In this document: positions 37,313-46,357 of the stretch, piece by piece
Numbering within the stretch: position 1 is the first letter of the stretch
How the letters are laid out: each line of letters starts with the position of its first letter
Source of the DNA: Caryophanales bacterium UBA6356
Lineage (GTDB): Bacteria > Bacillota_I > Bacilli_A > RFN20 > CAG-826
Direction of reading: 5' to 3'
DNA length: 63,181 nt
NCBI GenBank assembly: GCA_002440125.1
Contig: DJRQ01000066.1
Location: 1 to 63,181, forward strand
Notes under the pieces: model-generated
Told to the model about the DNA's origin: nothing
Databases searched by the model: none
What the model saw: only the letters and a program-made list of their open reading frames with translations
Position numbers and translations under genes: made by a program

Positions 37313-38169
37313 GGACGCTCCTTCCATTTCTTTATTATGGCCATCGCCAAATCATCCACATTCTTCAAATTCGAATAATCGATGGCAAAACCCTTCTTTT
37401 TTAGTTCAATAGCAAATTCAAACACTTTCGGATTATCAAGAGAATAGGTTTCCAAGTTATTTCCGAAAAGTTCGCTTGGCTTGGCTACGACTTGCACTTT
37501 GCCACCTTCCATCACAATGGCCTTAGAGGCGTATTCAAGCACAAGATCCATATCATGCGTAACGAAAAGAATCGTCTTCCCGCGCTTATTGATCTTTTGG
37601 AAGAGGGACATTGTGTCTTCGGCCGCTTTCGGATCAAGGCCGCTTGTCGGTTCGTCGACAATGAGAATTTGGGGATCGAGCGCTAAAATGCCAGCGATGG
37701 CAACCTTGCGTTTTTCCCCTCCCGATAGTTCGAAAGGGGAACGCTTATAAAAGCTTTCGTCAAGCCCGACCATTTCCAAAGCAGCATGCGCTTTTTGTAG
37801 GGCTTCCTCTTTTGAAAGGCCGAAATTCCGTGGTCCAAAGGCGACATCCTTTTCCACCGTTTCTTCAAAGAGCTGGTATTCTGGAAATTGGAAAACGAGA
37901 CCGACATGCTTTCTTAAGGCTTTGATGACTTTGCTTTTTTTCTTAACGTCCTTGGAATTAACAAAGTCATCCACTTTAACAAAGCCTTCGGTTGGCGTTA
38001 AAAGGGCATTCATGAGTTGCGCGATCGTGCTTTTGCCACTCCCCGTTTTCCCAACGAGCGCAACAAAAGATCCTTCTTCAATGGCGAAATTCACATTTTG
38101 GAGCGCCTTAAAGGCAAAAGGCGTCTTCGGCGAATAGATAAGAGAGACATTCTCAAAGCTTATTGGCAT
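37309..38169 (-). CDS. ecfA2: ECF transporter ATPase EcfA2
   Basis: A 286-residue ABC ATPase: Walker A GKTGSGKST, Q loop FQFPEYQLFEETV, signature LSGGEKRKVAIAG, Walker B ILIVDEPTSGLDP, H loop FVTHDMD. The YQLFEETV Q-loop and order after ecfA1 point to the EcfA2 role. It overlaps ecfA1 by ten bases and ecfT by four, so the three are one translational unit. Confidence 0.96.
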   Translation of the reverse strand: MPISFENVSLIYSPKTPFAFKALQNVNFAIEEGSFVALVGKTGSGKSTIAQLMNALLTPTEGFVKVDDFVNSKDVKKKSKVIKALRKHVGLVFQFPEYQLFEETVEKDVAFGPRNFGLSKEEALQKAHAALEMVGLDESFYKRSPFELSGGEKRKVAIAGILALDPQILIVDEPTSGLDPKAAEDTMSLFQKINKRGKTILFVTHDMDLVLEYASKAIVMEGGKVQVVAKPSELFGNNLETYSLDNPKVFEFAIELKKKGFAIDYSNLKNVDDLAMAIIKKWKERP

Positions 38170-38981
38170 AGAAACCTCTCCAAAGATGCAAGGTCAGAAA
38201 CGTCAGGCGGCAAGGAAAGGCCTTTCTCCTTTAACGCTTCGATAAGTTTCATCCCAAAAGGCAAATCCAATCTCAAAGAGCGAAGGACATCAACATGGGA
38301 AAACACTTCTTTTGGCGTTCCGAAAAGAGCGATTTCCCCGGCATTAAGAACAAGCACTTTATCCGCATTAAAAGCCTCTTCCACGTCATGAGTGATGGAC
38401 AAAACGGTAAGTTTGGAATTTTCTTTCTTAAGGGAAAAAGTCAAATCCAAAATCTCCTTTTTCGCTAAAGGATCCAACATGCTCGTGGCTTCATCGTAAA
38501 TAATGAGTTCAGGAGACATGGCCAAAACGCCGGCAATCGCGACTCTTTGCTTTTGGCCGCCTGAAAGATTTTCAGGTGCCTTGTCAAGATAATCTAACAT
38601 CCCTACTCGCGCCGCATAACGATTGATGATTTCATCCATTTCATCCGAAGGAATGGCACGATTCTCGAGTCCAAAGGCGATATCATCCCGCACCGTGCTT
38701 CCGACGAATTGGTTGTCTGGATTTTGGAAAACGAGTCCCATTCTTCGGCGTATCGAAAAGATGGATTTAGGGTCTAAGGGAATATCGAAAATCGAAATAT
38801 TCCCGCTAAAACTCATATGGATTCCCGAAAGAAGCTTAGCTAATGTACTTTTCCCAGAGCCGTTATGCCCGATGATAGCGACGTATTCTCCTTCCTCCAC
38901 AGAAAAAGAAAGATCCTTAAGGACCTTCTTTCCTTCTTCGTAACCGAAGGAGAGATGAGAGACATCAATCGTTTTCCCCAT
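38160..38981 (-). CDS. ecfA1: ECF transporter ATPase EcfA1
   Basis: A 273-residue ABC ATPase, from MGKTIDVSHLSFGYEEG. Walker A is GHNGSGKST, the Q loop is FQNPDNQFVGSTV, the signature LSGGQKQRVAIAG, Walker B LIIYDEATSMLDP. FQNPDNQFVG is typical of EcfA1. The start lies inside the 3' end of the small membrane-protein gene. A longer N-terminus is unlikely, because the in-frame upstream sequence overlaps that gene. Confidence 0.96.
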   Translation of the reverse strand: MGKTIDVSHLSFGYEEGKKVLKDLSFSVEEGEYVAIIGHNGSGKSTLAKLLSGIHMSFSGNISIFDIPLDPKSIFSIRRRMGLVFQNPDNQFVGSTVRDDIAFGLENRAIPSDEMDEIINRYAARVGMLDYLDKAPENLSGGQKQRVAIAGVLAMSPELIIYDEATSMLDPLAKKEILDLTFSLKKENSKLTVLSITHDVEEAFNADKVLVLNAGEIALFGTPKEVFSHVDVLRSLRLDLPFGMKLIEALKEKGLSLPPDVSDLASLERFLCQ

Positions 38982-39189
38982 CTTTTTCCTTTCTCTTCTT
39001 ACGATGATGGAAGTACTCCACCGCCAAAACCAAAAGGGGAAGCGCCAAAAGACACGCTCCAAAAGCAATCAAAAGGGACCAATTCGGCCCTTCCGTCAAT
39101 TGCCATAAAGCAAGCATCAAAAAAACAGTCAAAAAGAGCCAGATGGCAAAAAGGATAAAAAAGCGATGCCAAAAGGATCCTTTCTTCAT
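38965..39189 (-). CDS. Small two-helix membrane protein
   Basis: A 74-residue protein with two hydrophobic helices (about residues 9-30 and 38-58) and a charged tail (HHRKKRKEKDGEND). Its start overlaps the comEB stop and its end overlaps the ecfA1 start by 17 bases, so translation is tightly coupled to both. I recognise no family; it could be a small accessory protein of the ECF module or simply an uncharacterised membrane protein. Confidence 0.75.
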   Translation of the reverse strand: MKKGSFWHRFFILFAIWLFLTVFLMLALWQLTEGPNWSLLIAFGACLLALPLLVLAVEYFHHRKKRKEKDGEND

Positions 39190-39671
39190 GGCTTGATGGT
39201 GACGGTCCTCCCAACATACGGAGTCAATTTGACACCCGCCATCTCCAATAATCGACGCGAGGCTTCAAAGATAACGTTTTCTTTGTGGCTGTCCGAAAGA
39301 TAAATGACTTCTTTAATGCCTACTTGAATGATGGCTTTGGCACATTCGTTGCATGGGAAAAGGGTGACATAGAGTCGGCATCCCGAAAGTTTTTCGCCAT
39401 TTCTCGTATTCAAAATCGCATTAAATTCGGCATGGCACACATAAAGATACTTGCTTTCAAGTCCTTCTCCATGTCCCCAAGGAACGCATTCATCACTCAC
39501 TCCCCGAGGCATGCCATTGTAGCCAATAGAAACGACCTTGTTATCCGCATCAACGATACAAGCGCCGACTTGGGTGCTCGGATCCTTGCTTCGAAGGGCA
39601 CTAAGTTGCGCGATGCCCATGAAGTACTCATCCCAGCCAATATAGTCTTTTCGATAGGTCTCTTTCTCCAT
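39186..39671 (-). CDS. comEB: dCMP/CMP deaminase, ComEB-like
   Basis: A 161-residue zinc deaminase with HAEFNAILN (Zn ligand His and catalytic Glu) and PCNECAK (two Zn Cys), plus STQVGACIVD. It should convert dCMP to dUMP for thymidylate synthesis. In Bacillus the homologue lies in the comE operon; here it heads the ECF operon instead. ATG at 39671 has an AAGGAG site; an in-frame upstream extension is not needed. Confidence 0.94.
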   Translation of the reverse strand: MEKETYRKDYIGWDEYFMGIAQLSALRSKDPSTQVGACIVDADNKVVSIGYNGMPRGVSDECVPWGHGEGLESKYLYVCHAEFNAILNTRNGEKLSGCRLYVTLFPCNECAKAIIQVGIKEVIYLSDSHKENVIFEASRRLLEMAGVKLTPYVGRTVTIKP

Positions 39672-39737
39672 GGCTTTCTCCTTTTTTATAACGCTTATCA
39701 TATCGACACTAAAGGAATATTTAAAGGAAAGTTTCCT

Positions 39738-41378
39738 TTAGGAAAGCTTTGCGACAATGGCTTCGTATGGGCGGAGTTTCTTTTTGAAGGTGAGCCCTGC
39801 TCCTTCGTAATTGGACAAAAGAACCTCGCCATTAAGAACGCGGATCGATTTCGGCAAATGAACGGTCTTTTTCGAAAGATTAAGGAGAATGAAAAGCATC
39901 TCGCCTTTGTAACTTCGGAAGAAAGCCAATATTTTGCCATTCGTCTTAAGTGGCTCGAAATCGCCAAAAGACAAGGGTTCTTCTTTTTTTCTAAGCTCGA
40001 TAATAGAGCGATAGAAATTCAAAATAGAATCCCCCTCCGCATCCTCCTTTTGAACGTTGATTGAGAGATAATTTGGGTTTACCGGTAGCCAAGTATTATC
40101 CCCTTTGCTAAAGCCTGCGTTCTTTGATGCATCCCATTGCATCGGCGTTCGAGCATTATCGCGATTGGTGTTTTGAATCAGCTTTAAGCTCTTTTTCTCA
40201 CTAAAATGAAGATTTCTCATCGTTCGCAACATCCAAAAATTAACAGGATCTTGGAATTCTTCCGGTTTGAAGGTTGGATAGTCTAACATCCCAATTTCCT
40301 CTCCCTGGTAAATAAAGGGGGTTCCTCTTAGGGTCAAAATGAGGGTTGCAAGCATCTTAGCGGACTCTTTCCAATACCTCTTAGCGTTTCCAAAACGTTC
40401 AATCGATCTCTTTTGGTCGTGGTTTTCAAGGTAGTTGGCATTCCAACGAACCGCGTTTTGCCAGGATAATATTGTTTTCTTGAATTTTTTCGAACGGTAT
40501 TTCTTCTTAAAAACAGGCAATATCCCTTTATCGACATTGACGGTGTCGAATTGGAAGAACATATCAAGTTCATGATCGGAAAAGCGACGCGCATTCGCGT
40601 AATCCACCCCAAAGCATTCCCCGACAGTCATTGTGTCGTAGTTCTTATAGACGTCCTCATAGAAATCCCGAAGGATCTTGTGGCAGCCATCTTTGGTGAT
40701 GTAATGCTCATTGCCGATGGTCCATGGCCTCCATTTGCCGTCTTTGAGCGTTTCTTTCCATATTTGGTTAATGACATCGCAACGAAAACCGTATACACCC
40801 TTATTAAGCCAGAAGCGAAGGATATTCTCCACTTCCGAAAGCACTTTGGGATTATGCCAGTCCAAATCCGGTTGTTTCTCATCGAAAAGATGCAAATACC
40901 ACTCCCCAACTTCAGGAACGAAAGTCCATGCCGATCCTCCGAAATTGGAAGTCCAATTATTAGGGGGCAAGGTGTTGTTCTTTTTTCCCTTTCGCCAATA
41001 GTAATAGGCATGATAGGGAGAGTTTTTATCAAAAGAGGCTTTAAACCACGGATGCTCGCTGGATGTATGGTTGACGACCAAGTCCATCACGATGCGTATA
41101 TGGCGATTCTTGGCCTCTTGGATAAGCCGATCCATATCCTCCATCGTGCCATATTCGGGATTGATCGAAAGATAATCGCTCACATCGTAGCCAAAATCCC
41201 GATTGGCGGTTTTATAGACTGGCGAAAGCCAAAGAATGCCAATACCCAAGCTTTCAAGATACGGCAGTTTCGAAATAATGCCAGGAATATCCCCGATTCC
41301 ATCGCCATTCGAATCGCAAAAAGAACGTGGGTAGATTTGGTAAACGACATTATTCTCAAAGTACTTTCTCTCTTCCAT
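39738..41378 (-). CDS. GH13 alpha-glucosidase (oligo-1,6-glucosidase/trehalose-6-phosphate hydrolase type)
   Basis: A 546-residue GH13 enzyme with all family regions: DLVVNHTSSEHPWF, GFRCDVINQIWKE (nucleophile Asp), TVGECFGVD (acid/base Glu) and ENHDQKRS. The opening VVYQIYPRSFCDSNGDGIGDI is typical of GH13_31. It is predicted to hydrolyse alpha-1,6 or alpha-1,1-linked glucosides in the cytoplasm; no signal peptide is seen. GGAAGAAAT precedes the start. No transporter is adjacent, so the natural substrate is uncertain. Confidence 0.93.
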   Translation of the reverse strand: MEERKYFENNVVYQIYPRSFCDSNGDGIGDIPGIISKLPYLESLGIGILWLSPVYKTANRDFGYDVSDYLSINPEYGTMEDMDRLIQEAKNRHIRIVMDLVVNHTSSEHPWFKASFDKNSPYHAYYYWRKGKKNNTLPPNNWTSNFGGSAWTFVPEVGEWYLHLFDEKQPDLDWHNPKVLSEVENILRFWLNKGVYGFRCDVINQIWKETLKDGKWRPWTIGNEHYITKDGCHKILRDFYEDVYKNYDTMTVGECFGVDYANARRFSDHELDMFFQFDTVNVDKGILPVFKKKYRSKKFKKTILSWQNAVRWNANYLENHDQKRSIERFGNAKRYWKESAKMLATLILTLRGTPFIYQGEEIGMLDYPTFKPEEFQDPVNFWMLRTMRNLHFSEKKSLKLIQNTNRDNARTPMQWDASKNAGFSKGDNTWLPVNPNYLSINVQKEDAEGDSILNFYRSIIELRKKEEPLSFGDFEPLKTNGKILAFFRSYKGEMLFILLNLSKKTVHLPKSIRVLNGEVLLSNYEGAGLTFKKKLRPYEAIVAKLS

Positions 41379-41420
41379 ATTTCTTCCTCTTGCTATTAGC
41401 TAAACACAAACGAAAAGAAA

Positions 41421-41450
41421 ATCAAAAAGAAAACCGCTACGCGGTAGCGG
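41421..41450 (-). terminator. Terminator between the winged-helix gene and the GH13 gene
   Basis: Perfect stem CCGCTAC/GTAGCGG with loop GCG, followed on the minus strand by TTTTCTTTTTG. Confidence 0.85.
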
Positions 41451-41475
41451 CCTCCTTCTTTTCGAAAACGAAACC

Positions 41476-41802
41476 TTAGAAACGAGTGAGCATCAAGAGA
41501 CGATAGCCGTGCCCGTAAGCGCTATCGATGCGGGCACCTTTGATATAAGCCACCTTTCGACGGATGCTCGAAATATGGACATCAATGGTCCTCGTCGGAA
41601 GATTGCTTTTTTCGTCTCCCCAAATAAGTTCGACAAGTTTTTCTCTTTCGATAACGTTGGGACGAGCTTCATAAAGCGCTCTCAAAATCTTCCATTCCAA
41701 AGGAGTGAAGCGAACATGGTAACGATAATAGCTGAGGGTACGTTTTTCGGTGTCCGCAATAACCGTGGAACCATCGCCACGAACAATAGAAACTTGTGCC
41801 AT
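41476..41802 (-). CDS. Stand-alone OmpR/PhoB-type winged-helix DNA-binding protein
   Basis: A 108-residue protein consisting only of a Trans_reg_C winged helix: FTPLEWKILRALYEARPNVI, the recognition region RTIDVHISSIRRKV, and GHGYRLL. In normal response regulators this domain follows a receiver domain; here the receiver is absent and there is no histidine kinase beside it. It may act constitutively or be controlled by abundance. RBS GGAGAACCCC. The region upstream (41803-42063) shows AT-rich DNA and no gene. Confidence 0.9.
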   Translation of the reverse strand: MAQVSIVRGDGSTVIADTEKRTLSYYRYHVRFTPLEWKILRALYEARPNVIEREKLVELIWGDEKSNLPTRTIDVHISSIRRKVAYIKGARIDSAYGHGYRLLMLTRF

Positions 41803-42063
41803 AATTGGGGTTCTCCTTCTATAAAAACAAACATAAAGATGAAGGAAAATGTTAAGAATGTCAAGGGGAGTTTTTACTCTTCTATTGACGATGTGCCGTA
41901 TTTTTACTTTTCTTGAATTTATCCCATGTCACTTATATTTAGTTAAGAAAAGGAGCGTTTAAATTGATATTGGGCTTAAAACACAATTGTATTTTCAATT
42001 AAACAAATTCTGTTATTTTTAGTTTTCGAAAACGTTTAAGTATCCAAATAGAGTGCGTTTCCC

Positions 42064-42846
42064 CTATTTTTTACTCAGAAATCGCTTTGCAAAAAGAAGC
42101 ATCCAAGAGCAAAAATAAACATCCAAAAAAGTGGATGGCGCAGTCCCAATGACAAGCATCGAAAAAAGGTACCAATAGGAGAAAGGAGAAGAGCCTCCCC
42201 CATTTATCAAAAAGAAAAGAAAAAATGCCAAAGACTTGCCGATGGTCATTGTCACAAGCTCAGAAATTGCGCATGTAACCCCCAGGGACATCACGTTTTT
42301 TTCTTCCGAACTGGCTATAGGATTCCGCCATCTCTTTTTTTCCAAAAGAGAAAGGAGAAAAATGAGCCCGACATCCGAAATAAAAATAATGACCAGGATC
42401 AAAGGCTTAAGCCAAACGCCATTGCTTCCGAAAGCGCTATCCAAAGAGGAGTTGCAATAAAAGGCGAGAAGAAGCAAAACAAAAAGAATAAGAAAGAAAA
42501 AAGAAACGCAATAAACGTTGTTAAAAAGCTTTGACGCCCTTTGGGAAAGATGAAAAACAAAATAAGGAAGGATTCCCAAAAGCGCATAAGCGACGGATAA
42601 GAAGGGATTATAGGCGCCTTGCGAGAGCAAAAAGGCAGGCAATAAATCCGAGAAAACCCCTACGACCGCCCCGAAGAAAGGACCCAGCCAAAGAGAGGAG
42701 AAAATAACAATAGACGGCGTTAAAGAAAAGCGAAGGAAGGAGAAGTTCCCCATGGGCACCATCTTGAAAACCATGGTTGAAACTATGCCGAAAGCCAAAA
42801 GAATGGCAGCGAAAGTGATTTTTTGGGTCAGCGAAAGCTTATTCAT
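42064..42846 (-). CDS. folT: ECF transporter substrate-binding subunit, FolT-like (folate)
   Basis: A 260-residue membrane protein with six or more helices and the S-component opening (KITFAAILLAFGIVSTMVF... FSLTPSIVIFSSLWLGPFFGAVVGVFSD), matching ECF-S proteins of the FolT family. It overlaps folC by eight bases, and folC makes polyglutamylated folates, so folate is the best guess for the substrate. It must share the EcfA1-EcfA2-EcfT module at 36452-38981. Confidence 0.85.
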   Translation of the reverse strand: MNKLSLTQKITFAAILLAFGIVSTMVFKMVPMGNFSFLRFSLTPSIVIFSSLWLGPFFGAVVGVFSDLLPAFLLSQGAYNPFLSVAYALLGILPYFVFHLSQRASKLFNNVYCVSFFFLILFVLLLLAFYCNSSLDSAFGSNGVWLKPLILVIIFISDVGLIFLLSLLEKKRWRNPIASSEEKNVMSLGVTCAISELVTMTIGKSLAFFLFFLINGGGSSPFSYWYLFSMLVIGTAPSTFLDVYFCSWMLLFAKRFLSKK

Positions 42847-44083
42847 GAGTAAGCTCCTCCTTAAGATATTTCGAAACGCGATAAGCGAATTCCAAACTCC
42901 CCGTCACTAAAATGGGTTCCTTCGGATAATCGATAAGCATGTTATTGAGGGCGAGCTCGAAAGAGGAGTTGAAAGGAAGGTCGCTTAAGATGGTCGGATA
43001 ATCCTCTTTTTTTCGAGCGCGCGGCGAATCAAAAGCAGTAAGCACGATATCTTTGGAAACGCTTTTGAGAAGAGTGAGCTCTTTTTGTGCATCCTTATCT
43101 TTATAACAAGCAAAAAGAACATGCAATTTTTCCTTTTGGATGCGAGGCAATAGGCTTTCAAGCATGGTCTTTGTCGCTTCGGGATTATGGGCGCCATCAA
43201 GATATACGTTTCGGATCCTTTCCAAACGGCAAGGAAGAGGCTCCTTCAAAAGGGCTTTCCGGATATTTCCTTCGCCCGAAACGAGTTTCGTCCTTAAGAG
43301 TTTTGTCGCTTCGATGGCCAAAGAAGCATCAAGCGCCTCATATTTCGCCAAAGAAAGAATCATAAGATCTTTATAAGAAGAATAGTCAAAGTGAAAATAG
43401 GGAGCGCTATAGCGGATGTTCTTTATCGCTTCGGCATAGTGCACGGAAGTTTCTTTTTTCCGAGCCTCTCTTTCCAATACGATCTTTGCTTCTTTAGGTA
43501 GAAGAGAAGGCAAAAGAAGCAAGGAACGCTCCTTAACGATGCCCGCTTTTTGGAAAGCAATCTCCGAAAGGGTCTTTCCTAAAAAAGAAGTGTGCTCCAA
43601 TGAGACGCTTGTGATGATGGACAAAAGAGGGGTCGCATCAAGAATGTTTGTCGCGTCAATTGCTCCTCCCATGCCGCATTCAACGATAGCGACATCCGGT
43701 TTCTTCTCATTGAAATAGCAGAGTGCGATAAAGGTTTCGATTTCAAAACGAGAGAGGTTTGAGTCCTTGATTTCTCTTTCGTATTTATTGAAAATCCTTG
43801 CAAAATCCCCTTCTTCTATCATTTTTCCATCGAAATGGATCATTTCTTTCGACTCGCCCCAAAAAGGTTTTATGAAAGAGGCAACATGATAGCCGCTAGC
43901 GAGATAGATATTCGAAAGATAGTGGGCTACTGAGCTTTTGCCATTGCTGCCAGCGATATGGATAAAAGGAAAAGATATTTGAAATCGGACTTTCGCCAAA
44001 AAAGCGTCATAGTCCTTACGCTCATAACGTTTCATAGTAAAATCCCGCGCCTTTAAGAAGGAGCGAATCTCTTGGTAATCCAT
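42839..44083 (-). CDS. folC: Bifunctional folylpolyglutamate synthase/dihydrofolate synthase
   Basis: A 414-residue Mur-ligase-fold enzyme with the ATP-binding loop HIAGSNGKSSVAHYL, the FolC signature VECGMGGAIDATNIL, and LDGAHNPEAT near the C-terminus. It adds glutamates to folates to retain them in the cell. Start ATG directly follows the smpB stop. With the FolT gene downstream, this is a folate uptake-and-retention pair. Confidence 0.95.
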   Translation of the reverse strand: MDYQEIRSFLKARDFTMKRYERKDYDAFLAKVRFQISFPFIHIAGSNGKSSVAHYLSNIYLASGYHVASFIKPFWGESKEMIHFDGKMIEEGDFARIFNKYEREIKDSNLSRFEIETFIALCYFNEKKPDVAIVECGMGGAIDATNILDATPLLSIITSVSLEHTSFLGKTLSEIAFQKAGIVKERSLLLLPSLLPKEAKIVLEREARKKETSVHYAEAIKNIRYSAPYFHFDYSSYKDLMILSLAKYEALDASLAIEATKLLRTKLVSGEGNIRKALLKEPLPCRLERIRNVYLDGAHNPEATKTMLESLLPRIQKEKLHVLFACYKDKDAQKELTLLKSVSKDIVLTAFDSPRARKKEDYPTILSDLPFNSSFELALNNMLIDYPKEPILVTGSLEFAYRVSKYLKEELTHE

Positions 44084-44554
44084 TTAATCTTGGTAATCAC
44101 GGCCCTTGGCCTTATCGAGTTGGCGCTTAAGATCTTTTTCTTTTAAACTTTCGCGCTTATCGTGAAGTTTTTTCCCTTTCGCCATGGCAATTTCAAGTTT
44201 GGCATAGCCATGAGACAAAAAGAGTTTGGTGGGAACGCAAGTTTCGCCAGAGGTTTTTAATCGCGCGGAAAGCTTCTTGATTTCTTTTTTGTTTAGCAAA
44301 AGCTTTCGATCGCGAAGGTGGTCAACGTTGAAAATGTTTCCCTCTTTATAAGGAGCGATATGCATATTGCGCACAAAAGCTTCGCCATTTTTCACAAATA
44401 TGAAAGCGTCTCCGATGGTCGCGTTTCTCGCCCTTAGGCTTTTGATTTCGGTTCCTGTCAAGACTAAACCAGCCACCATGAAATCGCTTAAAAAATACTC
44501 AAAATGAGCCCGTCTATTTTCCAAAAGCGTCGAGGAATCTTTCTTTCTACTCAT
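44084..44554 (-). CDS. smpB: SsrA-binding protein SmpB
   Basis: A 156-residue protein that delivers tmRNA to stalled ribosomes. NRRAHFEYFL, GLVLTGTEIKSLRARNATIGDAF, HIAPYKEGN, and the terminal KGKKLHDKRESLKEKD are the SmpB hallmarks. I chose ATG at 44554 (MSRKKDSSTLL); a longer frame upstream runs into the hemolysin-III gene. The ssrA gene itself is not visible in this window. Confidence 0.96.
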   Translation of the reverse strand: MSRKKDSSTLLENRRAHFEYFLSDFMVAGLVLTGTEIKSLRARNATIGDAFIFVKNGEAFVRNMHIAPYKEGNIFNVDHLRDRKLLLNKKEIKKLSARLKTSGETCVPTKLFLSHGYAKLEIAMAKGKKLHDKRESLKEKDLKRQLDKAKGRDYQD

Positions 44555-44610
44555 AGCCAAAAGATTATAAACCATCCAAGCCCGCTTGGACATAAATAAG
44601 GCATTCGTCC

Positions 44611-45279
44611 TTAAAACACCCAATAATACAAAGAGACAAACATCAAGAGAGTCCCAAGCAAAACGAAGAAATGGAAAACGAGATGGAACCATTTCGAATG
44701 ACGGATACCAACGCAATAAAGAATGGCTCCTACCGTATAACTAACGCCGCCAAGAAGTAGCATAAAGGAAGCAGGATACCAGCCAATGCTCTGAACGAGG
44801 GGATAGAAAGAGATGACAATAATCCAACCCATCAATATGTAGTCGATAATGCAAAAAACATTAAATTTCTTTAAATCGATGGAATTAAGCACAATACCGA
44901 TTATCCCCAAAGCCAAGCAAGGGCCAAGAATGCTATAACACCAGGCAACGCTGTAATTGCGAAGGCCGACAAGAGTATATGGGACATAAGTGCCCATGAT
45001 GAGAATGAAAACGTTATCGTGGTCCAAAACTCGGAAAACCCTTTTGAGGTTTCCTTTAGGAAGGCCGTGATATATAGCGCTCCCCGAATAAAGAATAAGA
45101 AGAGCAAAAACAAAGACGATACTAGAAAAAATGCGAACGCCATCTCCGCTTTGAACTGCTTTGGCAATGAGGAAAGGACCGCCGACGAGAGCAAATAGCA
45201 CGCCAAGAGCGTGGGAAAAACTGTTCCAGAACTCTTGCTTTCTTGTGTAATCGGGTAGCTCTGTCTTGATAGGTGCCAT
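44611..45279 (-). CDS. Hemolysin III / PAQR-family membrane protein
   Basis: A 222-residue, seven-helix membrane protein of the YqfA/hemolysin-III family: FWNSFSHALGVLFALVG, SGSAIYHGLPKG, RVLDHDNVFILIMGTYVPY, and C-terminal FHLVFHFF, which supply the conserved Ser, Asp and three His of the PAQR metal site. The biochemical role is not settled; homologues affect membrane homeostasis. It lies 56 bases ahead of smpB. The 262 bases upstream (45280-45541) show nothing. Confidence 0.92.
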   Translation of the reverse strand: MAPIKTELPDYTRKQEFWNSFSHALGVLFALVGGPFLIAKAVQSGDGVRIFSSIVFVFALLILYSGSAIYHGLPKGNLKRVFRVLDHDNVFILIMGTYVPYTLVGLRNYSVAWCYSILGPCLALGIIGIVLNSIDLKKFNVFCIIDYILMGWIIVISFYPLVQSIGWYPASFMLLLGGVSYTVGAILYCVGIRHSKWFHLVFHFFVLLGTLLMFVSLYYWVF

Positions 45280-45541
45280 GCTTCCATTCTATGGAATATA
45301 GTTTGCTTGTCAAGTTCTTCTAGTTTCGTTTACTAGCTTTAATCGCAACCAATCTATATTTGGACACGCCTCGGCGAACGTTTTTCGTTTTCCCACTACC
45401 GCAATCGGAAGGGAGGAGCAAAGAGCTTCCATTTCTTGAGGCAATAGACAAAGAGGAGAAAATCACACCTTCCATCGAGATCATACAACGTCCTTCAAAA
45501 TAAAAATGACCTCTATCACTGATAGCGGCATAAAGGAGTCT

Positions 45542-46357
45542 CTAGCCTCTTAGCCTTTTTCTTTTAAACAGATGGATGACTTGTCTAGAGGCGAAGAGCA
45601 AAAGCAAAACCAAAATGGCCACTATCACAATTGTAGCCCCCGGTTTCAAATCCATATAGTAAGACACAACAAGTCCAATAACCATCGAGGAAACAGAGAA
45701 GAAAGCACTCCAAATCATCGTCCACTTATACCCTTTCCGGAGCTGGAGAGCGATAGCGGTAGGAAGAGCGAGCAAAGAAGAAACGACCAAAGAGCCAACG
45801 ACTTTGCTCCCGATAGCGATTGTTAGGCTCAAAAGAAGATCCATAACGAAAGAGAGAGAATTCACCTTAATCCCGTCTATTCTCGCTTCGTTTTCGTTAT
45901 AGAGAAGGGAGAATACCGGCGAATAGAAAGCCAAAGTGAAAATCAAGATGCAAGCCGTTAGGATGATGCTGGCGATGAATTCGGTATCCGTAATCGTCAA
46001 TATGGATCCAAAAAGATAAGAATCGAAATTATTCGCTTTGGCGTAACTTGACAAAACACCGGCCAAACCAACCGAAGCGCTTAGAACGATTGCCACTCCA
46101 ATCTCTGAAAATTTACTGAACTTTTTCCGCAATACATCAATGATCAAAAAGGCGATTACGCAAGCGAGAATGCTCATAAGCATTGGAGAAAGCCCTGCCG
46201 CCAGGCCTATGGCCACGCCCGCTAGCGATGAATGGGCCAAGGCATCACCCGATGAAGAAAGTCTCTTATATACGGCAAAACTCCCGACCAAAGGCAAAGA
46301 AATTCCCAATAGAAAACAAACCGCAAAAGCGACTTGCATGAATCTATAAGTCAACAT
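45542..46357 (-). CDS. znuB: Zinc ABC transporter permease
   Basis: A 271-residue, eight-to-nine-helix permease of the ABC-3 family (SLPLVGSFAVYKRLSSSGDALAHSSLAGVAIG; VGSLVVSSLLALPTAIALQL). It pairs with the ATPase upstream and ZnuA. The ATG at 46357 would overlap the ATPase gene by 14 bases; ATG at 46339 (MQVAFAV) is an alternative. Confidence 0.93.
   Translation of the reverse strand: MLTYRFMQVAFAVCFLLGISLPLVGSFAVYKRLSSSGDALAHSSLAGVAIGLAAGLSPMLMSILACVIAFLIIDVLRKKFSKFSEIGVAIVLSASVGLAGVLSSYAKANNFDSYLFGSILTITDTEFIASIILTACILIFTLAFYSPVFSLLYNENEARIDGIKVNSLSFVMDLLLSLTIAIGSKVVGSLVVSSLLALPTAIALQLRKGYKWTMIWSAFFSVSSMVIGLVVSYYMDLKPGATIVIVAILVLLLLFASRQVIHLFKRKRLRG

Noticed and set aside
41803..42063. 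Folate (THF) riboswitch ahead of folT
   Set aside because: folT overlaps folC and has no leader of its own; the AT-rich stretch here is downstream of folT on that strand.
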